DNA from: Candidatus Altarchaeota archaeon
Lineage (GTDB): Archaea > Altiarchaeota > Altiarchaeia > JAFGQM01
NCBI GenBank assembly: GCA_016935655.1
Contig: JAFGQM010000060.1
Span: forward strand, 1 to 5,941
Length of the DNA stretch: 5,941 nucleotides
Reading direction: 5' to 3'
The position numbers were made by a program, and so were the translations under genes. Below are positions 1 to 4,280 of this stretch, one piece after another (the first letter of the stretch is position 1; each line of letters begins with the position of its first letter). The notes under the pieces are model-generated. The model was not told the DNA's origin. It saw only the letters and a program-made list of their open reading frames with translations, and searched no databases.

Positions 1-147
1 AGCATAACGCAATACAGCATAAAACAGATAAGCCTCGTAGTGACGGGGGACTATGTGTACATAGTAACCTACACGTCGACCCAGGAGTCATATGACGACT
101 ACCTCTGGGCCTACGAGAAGGCGAAGGAGAGCTTTGCGCTTCTTTGA
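1..147 (+). CDS. C-terminal end of a PsbP-like protein (5' end outside window)
   Basis: Frame 1 is open from the window edge to TGA at 145-147, giving 48 residues. They contain VVTGDYVYIVTYTS, then QESYDDYLWAYEKAKESF. Archaeal and cyanobacterial PsbP-like secreted or lipid-anchored proteins characteristically end this way: a strand of the type Y-x-I-T-Y-T, then E-x-Y-x-x-Y and a final amphipathic helix ending in S-F. The family assignment is inference from this short tail. The signal peptide and most of the domain lie outside the window, so cellular location cannot be seen. The stop codon touches the first TTACACTAC-type repeat, but the protein ends where the family normally ends, so it does not look truncated. 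Confidence 0.6.
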   Translation, partial: SITQYSIKQISLVVTGDYVYIVTYTSTQESYDDYLWAYEKAKESFALL

Positions 148-190
148 GTTACACTACAAAAAATCTAAATCAGCAGGAGTTACACTACAA
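146..190 (+). repeat. Pair of 14-bp direct repeats GAGTTACACTACAA
   Basis: Identical copies lie at 146-159 and 177-190, 31 bases apart. Between them is an A/T-rich spacer. The core TTACACTAC recurs at 1057-1065, and a one-mismatch copy TTTCACTAC lies at 485-493, all in the same orientation and all outside intact coding regions. Confidence 0.85.
158..163 (-). terminator. Possible T-run terminator for the zinc-ribbon gene
   Basis: On the minus strand, six T's occur about 30 bases past the stop of the zinc-ribbon gene. Archaeal transcription often ends at T-runs without a stem. There is no stem here, so this is a weak call. Confidence 0.3.
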
Positions 191-194
191 TTTT

Positions 195-476
195 CTAGGG
201 TTTCCTCAAGTCCTTTTTAATCTTCTTTAAATCCCTTCCCACATAGCGTTCTACTTTTTCGGCATCCTTTTCCACTACGTGCCCAACATAACCACAGGAT
301 TGGCATAGATATCTGGAATCCAATGCCGTTGCCATTCCATGGCCAGAACGTAGACCCCTGTTTTCGGCTAGAGCATTCATAATGCTCTTCTTCCATTTGT
401 TATACGAAGGGACTATATTCTTGCTTCCGCATCTGGGGCAGATTTTTTCGCCCGTGTATTTCTTAAGCCTAAACAA
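195..476 (-). CDS. Small zinc-ribbon protein, function unknown
   Basis: The 93-residue product has a CPRC pair at residues 13-16 and a CQSC pair at 58-61, followed by GY-x-G. Together these form a four-cysteine zinc ribbon of the kind common in short archaeal proteins. The linker between the pairs is long (about 40 residues), and the C-terminal 25 residues are rich in Lys, Glu and Arg, probably a helix. The start is a TTG at 474-476; no ATG or GTG lies between it and an in-frame stop upstream, so the start is uncertain. Related ribbons occur in transposase N-termini and in transcription-like factors, but no transposase core is present. The gene stands alone, divergent from hicB, with TTACACTAC-type repeats on both sides. 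Confidence 0.7.
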   Translation of the reverse strand: MFRLKKYTGEKICPRCGSKNIVPSYNKWKKSIMNALAENRGLRSGHGMATALDSRYLCQSCGYVGHVVEKDAEKVERYVGRDLKKIKKDLRKP

Positions 477-484
477 AGAAAAAG

Positions 485-493
485 TTTCACTAC
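485..493 (+). repeat. Degenerate copy (TTTCACTAC) of the TTACACTAC motif
   Basis: One mismatch to the motif at 149-157, 180-188 and 1057-1065. It lies just upstream of the zinc-ribbon gene start, in the gap shared with hicB. Confidence 0.5.
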
Positions 494-532
494 ACCCCCA
501 TCCACACTGATGACACCTTAATTACGAACAAC

Positions 533-540
533 ATTTATAC
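533..540. promoter_or_regulatory. TATA-like box ATTTATAC in the zinc-ribbon/hicB gap
   Basis: Read on the plus strand it is ATTTATAC, about 31 bases before the hicB ATG. Read on the minus strand it is GTATAAAT, about 57 bases before the zinc-ribbon start. Either direction is possible. For hicB, a start about 25 bases downstream would fall inside the Shine-Dalgarno site, so the minus-strand use may be the better fit. Confidence 0.4.
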
Positions 541-570
541 GGTTTTTATTCTCTTAAAGGAAGGTATAAC

Positions 571-810
571 ATGGACAAATACACGCTTTCTGCGATAGTG
601 CACAAAGAGGGGAAATGGTATGTGGCGACTTCCCCGGAAACAAAGGTTGCCAGTCAAGGGAAGACTGTAGAAGAGGCCCTGAAGAACCTAGAGGAAGCAG
701 TGGAGCTGTACATAGAGGAGTTTGGGTATACTCCAAAGGAGGAACTGACACTGCTAGCTAAAATCCAAGTTAAGGATGGTCGAAAAGCTACCAATCCTGT
801 CAGCGCGTGA
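571..810 (+). CDS. hicB: HicB-family antitoxin
   Basis: The 79-residue product opens with YTLSAIVHKEGKWYVATSPE, continues with the pattern S-Q-G-K-T-x-E-E-A-L-x-N-L-x-E-A-V-E-L-Y-x-E (roughly residues 28-49), and so matches the short archaeal HicB type with a partial RNase H-like fold and no added DNA-binding domain. HicB antitoxins bind and neutralise the HicA mRNA-cleaving toxin. A good Shine-Dalgarno (GGAAGGT, 559-565) lies five bases before the ATG and fixes the start. The last 35 bases overlap the start of hicA in another frame, so the tail after about residue 68 (ending NPVSA) is also toxin-coding DNA; an overlap this long is more than the few bases usual for the pair. The antitoxin frame is intact although the toxin frame is broken. 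Confidence 0.88.
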   Translation: MDKYTLSAIVHKEGKWYVATSPETKVASQGKTVEEALKNLEEAVELYIEEFGYTPKEELTLLAKIQVKDGRKATNPVSA

Positions 811-1011
811 AGTCCTGAAAGCACTTGCAAGGATTGGTTTTAAACCTGTAAGACAGAGGGGTAGCCATATAGTTATTGCAAAACAGACGAGGGATGGGAA
901 GATAGGTGCAATAGTGCGAACTATGACGAGATCCCTCTAGGGACTCTAGATAGCATCTTGGAGCAGGCTAAAGTGTCTAAAGAGGAATTCCTTAAATTGC
1001 TTAGGAAATGA
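776..1011 (+). pseudogene. hicA: HicA-family toxin, frameshifted
   Basis: From ATG at 776 the frame gives MVEKLPILSAREVLKALARI and then a GFKPVRQRGSH segment, the HicA double-stranded-RNA-binding-like fold with the catalytic histidine (His31) in the GSH motif. After GAIV (codon ending at 916) this frame runs to a premature TAG at 938-940, giving 54 residues. From 919 the +1-shifted frame continues the family exactly: NYDEIPLGTLDSILEQA, then KVSKEEFLKLL, to TGA at 1009-1011. Restoring one base near 917-918 would recreate V-P-N-Y-D-E and a 78-residue protein of normal HicA length. HicA toxins cleave mRNA at ribosomes. The truncated form lacks the last helix and strand and is probably inactive. 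A sequencing error is the main alternative. Confidence 0.85.
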
Positions 1012-1047
1012 CGAGGATGAATCACTGGTATTCATACTAATAATACT

Positions 1048-1075
1048 CTTAAAAATTTACACTACCTGTTTTTAT
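1048..1075 (+). promoter_or_regulatory. Candidate promoter of the RNase P RNA gene
   Basis: Two AT-rich boxes precede the RNA: CTTAAAAATTTA at 1048-1059 and TTTTTAT at 1069-1075. The second lies about 22-27 bases before the RNA 5' end near 1097, the expected archaeal spacing. The first would give a short 5' leader. One TTACACTAC copy (1057-1065) overlaps this promoter region. Confidence 0.45.
1057..1065 (+). repeat. Distant exact copy of TTACACTAC
   Basis: Same nine bases and same orientation as at 149-157 and 180-188. It lies between the broken hicA gene and the RNase P RNA gene. Confidence 0.6.
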
Positions 1076-1096
1076 CCATTCATCTTCAAACTTAAG

Positions 1097-1385
1097 GCCG
1101 GCAGCGGCCGGACGACCATCGGTTTTCGAACTGAGGAAGGGGATCCATCAACAAAACTGCAGGGGGGTAACCCCTACGCTGAGAGGCGTGCTCTATCACA
1201 GAAACGACACGCGCCTCTGCCAACTATGATGCGGGAACGCTGAGGTTCCAGGGGGCCGCGATGCAACGGTTCAATCTGCAGGATGCAAGGCGGTTTCGCC
1301 GCTTAGTCGAATGTCGTCATGTGGGCTTCCAGGCTTCAATTGTCTGGACCCGCTAACAGAAGAGTCCCTACGAGCCGCAGCCGGT
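1097..1385 (+). ncRNA. rnpB: RNase P RNA (catalytic RNA of tRNA 5' maturation), with unusual core
   Basis: RNase P RNA removes the 5' leader of precursor tRNAs. The ends pair as P1: CCGGCAGCGGC (1098-1108) with GCCGCAGCCGG (1374-1384), broken only by one A-A mismatch. P2 is GACGAC (1111-1116) with GTCGTC (1313-1318); P3 is a TTCG-capped hairpin at 1119-1134. P5 is CTGCAG (1157-1162) with CTGCAG (1276-1281). P8 is GGGG-GTAA-CCCC (1163-1174) and P9 is at 1176-1189. Conserved cores seen are GAGGAA (1133-1138), ACAGAAACGA (1198-1207), TTAGTCGAATG (1303-1313) and AACAGAA (1355-1361). The usual AAAGUC and GGCUUA of P4 are absent; AGG (1138-1140) pairs with CCT (1367-1369) instead, and GATCC (1142-1146) pairs imperfectly with GAGTC (1362-1366). 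An extra hairpin occupies 1321-1353. The overall order of helices fits the archaeal type; ends are approximate. Confidence 0.85.
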
Positions 1386-1393
1386 ACTTTCTT
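1367..1393 (+). repeat. 27-bp direct repeat, copy 1 (RNase P RNA 3' end)
   Basis: This stretch starts with the CCT that forms the P4 3' strand, contains the P1 3' strand (GCCGCAGCCGG) and ends with TACTTTCTT beyond the RNA. It is identical to 1475-1501, offset 108 bases. Confidence 0.95.
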
Positions 1394-1416
1394 CTATGCA
1401 CTCAGGGTTTTTTGAT

Positions 1417-1474
1417 CAACCTTTTGCAGGCGAGCTCGTATCGCAAAGTGGGATGCGAGCCGGCGAAAAGGTTG
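1417..1474 (+). other. Long hairpin between the two 27-bp repeats
   Basis: Outer stem CAACCTTTT (1417-1425) pairs perfectly with AAAAGGTTG (1466-1474). Inner stem GCTCGTATC (1434-1442) pairs with GATGCGAGC (1452-1460) with one G-U pair, around a nine-base loop. The outer stem ends on the base just before repeat copy 2. GCTCGTA (1434-1440) can also pair with TACGAGC inside either repeat copy (1369-1375 or 1477-1483), so alternative folds exist. It may belong to an extended RNase P transcript, a separate small RNA, or an inserted element. Confidence 0.6.
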
Positions 1475-1501
1475 CCTACGAGCCGCAGCCGGTACTTTCT
1501 T
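1475..1501 (+). repeat. 27-bp direct repeat, copy 2
   Basis: Identical to 1367-1393. It offers a second P1 3' strand at 1482-1492. It ends four bases before the end of the convergent FHA gene. Confidence 0.95.
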
Positions 1502-1505
1502 ATAC

Positions 1506-2087
1506 TCATCTCTTTTCGTGGACCGTCACCCTGACGTGGGGCAGGAAGACCCGTTTGTGCTTGTCCCCCTCCTTGAGCCGGACAAACCAGCCGGGCCTCA
1601 GCTCATCAGTGTGTTTGGTCTTGTAGTTAAGATATGCCACATTGGGGGGTTTCCCTTCGGGGACACTGCCCAGACCTACGCTCGTCCCGAATATTATATG
1701 GTGCCCATGTCGTATGGGGTGTGAATCCCCTCTTATCAGATTGCCCTCCAACACCCTCGTGTCATCAATGCCCAAGCCGCCTATGCCGGTGCCATGCGTG
1801 CTCTTGTCAATGAACTGCATCTCCGGGTGCTCGCCTTTGTTGTCGACTCTCAAGACTCCGTGCACCCTGCTGACGAAGTCAGGCATTCCCCTGGCCTTCT
1901 GCTCCGGGGGTCTGAGGAATGGCACGGGTACGTGCACCTTGCCCTGCTCCCTGCCCAGAACTATATCCGTGCTCTTGCCGGCGGGGACTTCTATTTCGAC
2001 CACGTTTTTGAATGCCTTCGGCTGGTGGAACATCCTCCCGGGGCAAGGGGGGAACTCAAATCTTATTATTCGTGGCTTAGGTGGCAT
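1506..2087 (-). CDS. FHA-domain protein
   Basis: The 193-residue product holds one forkhead-associated domain at about residues 30-145. The hallmark sites are LGR at 44-46, SRVH at 73-76, D-K-S-T-H-G-T at 94-100 and a final HGHHIIFG strand at 127-134. FHA domains bind phosphothreonine peptides through the Arg, the Ser and the loop residue usually Asn; here that place is His, in an STHGT form also known from the eukaryotic NIPP1 FHA domain. The remaining 45 residues are basic. No signal peptide or membrane segment is seen, so it should be cytosolic. I chose ATG at 2085-2087, not the ATG at 2174, because the longer version would run through the divergent promoter and into the neighbouring gene. 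A TATA-like box 25 bases upstream makes a leaderless transcript likely. No kinase gene is in the window to name a partner. Confidence 0.85.
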   Translation of the reverse strand: MPPKPRIIRFEFPPCPGRMFHQPKAFKNVVEIEVPAGKSTDIVLGREQGKVHVPVPFLRPPEQKARGMPDFVSRVHGVLRVDNKGEHPEMQFIDKSTHGTGIGGLGIDDTRVLEGNLIRGDSHPIRHGHHIIFGTSVGLGSVPEGKPPNVAYLNYKTKHTDELRPGWFVRLKEGDKHKRVFLPHVRVTVHEKR

Positions 2088-2125
2088 CTTGGTTATTTTA
2101 AAGAACAAAAGATTTAAAATAGCGG
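2088..2125. promoter_or_regulatory. Symmetric divergent promoter with paired TATA-like boxes
   Basis: TATTTTAAA (2094-2102) and TTTAAAATA (2113-2121) form a perfect 9-bp inverted repeat around a 10-base spacer. The plus-facing box ends 23 bases before ATG 2126; the minus-facing box ends 25 bases before ATG 2087. Both spacings fit archaeal leaderless transcription, and there is no Shine-Dalgarno for either gene. Confidence 0.7.
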
Positions 2126-2380
2126 ATGGCTCGCAGGGGTAAAGGACCGAGGAAAAAGCCAATGAAGGAAACACCGGAGCAGAGACGGGCTAGGATACGG
2201 GGGGAAGCGGGCAAAAGAAGGATACCGCCTATCAGGAGGAGGTTAGACTATAAAACAGCCTTGACCGTATACCGCGAACGGAACACTGTCGATGCGGGCC
2301 TTATAGAACGCCTGGAGAAGAAGTACGGGGTTCCCTTCCACCATCTTGTCACTTTGGCGAGGGACATAGTGGACATATGA
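2126..2380 (+). CDS. Small, highly basic protein, function unknown
   Basis: The 84-residue product has 17 Arg or Lys among its first 40 residues, with a proline-containing stretch (RRIPPIRRRL), and a less charged second half (residues 41-84) that looks like a compact helical domain: DYKTALTVYRERNTVDAG, then a helix ERLEKKYG and VPFHHLVTLARDIV. The basic arm suggests binding to RNA, ribosome or DNA; that is inference from charge only, and I do not recognise the family. It is transcribed divergently from the FHA gene, probably without a leader, and has its own T-rich stretch (2388-2394) after the stop, before the regulator gene. The organised C-terminal half and the clear promoter make it a real gene and not a chance frame. 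Confidence 0.72.
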   Translation: MARRGKGPRKKPMKETPEQRRARIRGEAGKRRIPPIRRRLDYKTALTVYRERNTVDAGLIERLEKKYGVPFHHLVTLARDIVDI

Positions 2381-2387
2381 GGACTCG

Positions 2388-2423
2388 TTTTTAATCTCCT
2401 TGCTTCAATACTAAACAGGAGGG
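2388..2423 (+). promoter_or_regulatory. TATA-like box and Shine-Dalgarno of the regulator gene
   Basis: TTTTTAA (2388-2394) lies about 33-39 bases before the ATG at 2427 and could place a start near 2417-2420. AGGAGG (2417-2422) sits four bases before the ATG and supports that start. If transcription began at the expected point the Shine-Dalgarno would be at the very 5' end, so transcription from the upstream gene is also possible. Confidence 0.45.
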
Positions 2424-2426
2424 CTT

Positions 2427-3317
2427 ATGATATCTCGTTCTGACTTATTTCAGGGGGTTGTAGATGCGCTCCACCAAGAGGATTATTCAGTTTATTATAG
2501 CGAAGGCCTGAGGAGATACTTTGACCTAATAGGCATTGGGGCAGCCCGCCTTTTCATAAAGATCCTGCTGAACATAGACAACCTCGACAGGGAGGAAGGG
2601 AACGAGCTAAAGAAATTCTCCGAAGCCTTTTCATCAAGCTCCCTTTTGGTCGGGGACCGCGCCGGGACGGAAAGCCTGAGAGACGATGTAGTGTACCAGA
2701 GGTTCGACAATACATGCGTAAACCTCCACACATTCAAGTGCATATTGGGTGGGGAAGGCATAGCTAGGTTCACTAAAAGAGGCCAGTTCCTGGTGAGCAT
2801 CGACGGCGAGGCCCTCAAAAGGTTCAGGGAGGAGAACGACCTCAGCAGGGAAGAACTGGCGAAAAGACTGGAATGCACGCCCCAGACCATCTACCGCTCT
2901 GAAAAGCACAACAGAATACAGGAAGACTTATACAAAAGGCTTGCAAGCATCGTCGAGGACAGAAACCTTGAGATGGGGGAGGTTACTCCAAAACCTTATA
3001 GATCTACAAGGGTCGGTCTACAGGACCGGATAAGACAGGACATCATGAGGGAGTTCTTCAGGCTCAAGATAAATACAATAGCCTTCAATACGCCGGTGGA
3101 TTTCGCGCTCGAGGACAAGCCTGTGCTGGCCCCTGTGAGCCAGAGCGAGGCAGAGCTGAGAAGGAAGCAGAGGATTGCAAAAAACCTGGAGGAGGCCCTG
3201 GGGTGCGATGTGGTGCACATAACAAAGGTCAAAAGAAACTGCAGGCTCTCGCATGTCTACTGGGACGAGCTCGTGGGCATGGAGACGAAGGAAGAGATAC
3301 TGGAAAGGTCATCATAA
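2427..3317 (+). CDS. Archaeal HTH-type transcriptional regulator (COG1395-like)
   Basis: The 296-residue product has the three-part layout of a conserved archaeal family of putative HTH regulators. The N-terminal domain (about 1-115) contains IKILLNIDNLDREEGNELKK and then SSLLVGDRAG, V-V-Y-x-R-F and TFKCIL. A Cro/XRE-type helix-turn-helix follows at about 124-162: VSIDGEALKRFREENDLSRE, ELAKRL, and T-P-Q-T-I-Y-R-S-E as the recognition helix. A C-terminal domain (about 200-296) completes it. Length is close to the usual roughly 300 residues. The N-terminal part is thought to be nuclease-fold-like in this family; no catalytic role is claimed. It is cytosolic and probably binds DNA as a dimer; targets are unknown. 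The next gene begins one base after its stop, so the two are likely co-transcribed. Confidence 0.85.
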   Translation: MISRSDLFQGVVDALHQEDYSVYYSEGLRRYFDLIGIGAARLFIKILLNIDNLDREEGNELKKFSEAFSSSSLLVGDRAGTESLRDDVVYQRFDNTCVNLHTFKCILGGEGIARFTKRGQFLVSIDGEALKRFREENDLSREELAKRLECTPQTIYRSEKHNRIQEDLYKRLASIVEDRNLEMGEVTPKPYRSTRVGLQDRIRQDIMREFFRLKINTIAFNTPVDFALEDKPVLAPVSQSEAELRRKQRIAKNLEEALGCDVVHITKVKRNCRLSHVYWDELVGMETKEEILERSS

Positions 3318-3318
3318 G

Positions 3319-3753
3319 ATGAAAAGGGATCTGGAACATATAGTATTGATAACAACCCTGACAGCGGTCATAGCAATAGGTTTGATCATGCAAATAATCG
3401 GCGTTTCAGAAAGGGGGGCCCAAAAAACCACTGCAGAGGGCGGAGAGCCTGAGGCGGGGGTGCAGGAAACAGGCGACAGGTTCATAATCAAGGACGTGGG
3501 GGAGCTTCCTCTAGAGCCCAGTGAGCCAAGGCCGCTGGACTACCCAAAACCTACACAAGAGGGCCGGGAGGCCACATGCCAGGATGGCAGGATCGTCCTG
3601 ATGGAGGACGTGGATTGGGGCTTGTTCATAGACTGCAAGGTGGTTCTCGGGAGGGACGACCTGCGCATAAGCAACAGTGAGTTCATACGAAGCCCGCTTT
3701 TGATAAACGAGACTTCAGGTGGAATCTTCGTGAACAACGTGCATCGGGGGTAG
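3319..3753 (+). CDS. Membrane-anchored protein with possible beta-helix segment
   Basis: The 144-residue product has a single hydrophobic segment at about residues 8-28 after a charged start (MKRDLEH), best read as a signal anchor with the rest outside the cell. A Pro/Glu/Gly-rich linker (about 30-80) follows. The last 60 residues contain two cysteines (87 and 106) and a strand-turn pattern, DLRISNSEFIRSPLLI then GGIFVNN, like rungs of a parallel beta-helix. I chose ATG 3319 because the longer frame from 3253 would overlap the regulator by 65 bases and put a charged tail before the membrane segment. It ends abruptly at HRG; in-frame translation past the TAG resumes the same kind of pattern (see findings). 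Function is not recognised. Confidence 0.72.
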   Translation: MKRDLEHIVLITTLTAVIAIGLIMQIIGVSERGAQKTTAEGGEPEAGVQETGDRFIIKDVGELPLEPSEPRPLDYPKPTQEGREATCQDGRIVLMEDVDWGLFIDCKVVLGRDDLRISNSEFIRSPLLINETSGGIFVNNVHRG

Positions 3754-3790
3754 AGTCACATTTCAATAAGCGGGTGTTGGATTTGGAGGA

Positions 3791-3829
3791 GTTTTTTATT
3801 AACATGACGTTAATATGATATCTCATCAT
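3791..3829 (+). promoter_or_regulatory. Promoter with two adjacent inverted repeats
   Basis: TTTTTTATTA (3792-3801) lies 26 bases before ATG 3828, fitting a leaderless archaeal start. ATTAAC-ATGAC-GTTAAT (3798-3814) is a perfect inverted repeat overlapping the box, and ATGAT-ATCTC-ATCAT (3815-3829) follows directly and reaches into the start codon. Both have five-base spacers. A repressor dimer bound here would block the promoter. Confidence 0.5.
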
Positions 3830-4280
3830 GGCCCTGACCCTGAGGGACGAGTTCGGAGATCTGGTAAAGTGGAAGGTGATACTGATTGTAGTGCTGGTGT
3901 TGCTGGTGATCTTTGTGGGGGCTGTCTTCCCTGGGCTGATATCTGAGCTAGCTAAGGGGGGGACTTATGACTACAAAGACGTAAAAGCCAAAACCGGTGT
4001 TGTCCATCCAGAGGTGTATGAAAAGCCCACAGAGCCCTCTTTCAGTGGGACGATAATGGAGGCATCTAAGGAATGCGGACAGGATAGTTACTGCACGGTG
4101 ATAATGGATGACCAGAACGGTGTCAAATTCCTTTTGGAATACCCGAGGGCGTTCGGAAAGCTACGCAGCGGGTATAGAGCGCAGGGATCCGGGGATTTCC
4201 TAGGGGGGCTGGAAATCAAGGCTGATTGGGTTTATCCCATAGTAAGTTATGATTATATCGATGAAGCAGACAGGCAGTAA
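3828..4280 (+). CDS. Membrane-anchored protein with possible OB-fold
   Basis: The 150-residue product has a short charged cytoplasmic start, one strongly hydrophobic segment at about residues 16-36 and an outward-facing remainder. Residues 71-138 read as alternating strands: FSGTIMEAS, YCTVIMDD, VKFLLEY, then a glycine-containing turn, GGLEIKADWVYPI. This spacing (G-x-I at the first strand, ending in a L-x-I-x-A-x-x-V strand) resembles small OB-fold domains. The OB-fold call is inference only. Two cysteines (83 and 89) flank a short loop and could form a disulfide. It is the first gene of a tight pair: the 542-residue surface-protein gene starts on the base after its stop. Its own promoter lies just upstream. 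Confidence 0.75.
   Translation: MALTLRDEFGDLVKWKVILIVVLVLLVIFVGAVFPGLISELAKGGTYDYKDVKAKTGVVHPEVYEKPTEPSFSGTIMEASKECGQDSYCTVIMDDQNGVKFLLEYPRAFGKLRSGYRAQGSGDFLGGLEIKADWVYPIVSYDYIDEADRQ

Noticed and set aside
146..190. CRISPR array
   Set aside because: Only two copies lie close together, the repeat is 14 bases and no cas gene is present.
195..476. Transposase remnant
   Set aside because: A zinc ribbon alone, without a catalytic core or clear terminal inverted repeats, is not enough evidence.
1097..1385. SRP RNA or another structured RNA in place of RNase P RNA
   Set aside because: The SRP core sequences are absent, while P1, P2, P3, P5, ACAGAAACGA and TTAGTCGAATG all appear in RNase P order.
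1319..1626. Open frames on the plus strand inside the RNase P RNA and hairpin region
   Set aside because: They overlap conserved RNA cores and the 27-bp repeat, and their proteins have no recognisable composition or start signal.
1642..2142. Plus-strand open frame antisense to the FHA gene
   Set aside because: It mirrors the minus-strand gene, whose FHA motifs are unmistakable.
2088..2174. Longer start of the FHA gene (29 extra residues)
   Set aside because: It would cross the divergent promoter and overlap the basic-protein gene; the added residues look like translated promoter, and the TATA-like spacing fits the inner ATG.
3253..3318. Longer start of the membrane-anchored protein gene
   Set aside because: It overlaps the regulator's coding end; the inner ATG directly precedes the membrane segment and has an AAAGGT site upstream.
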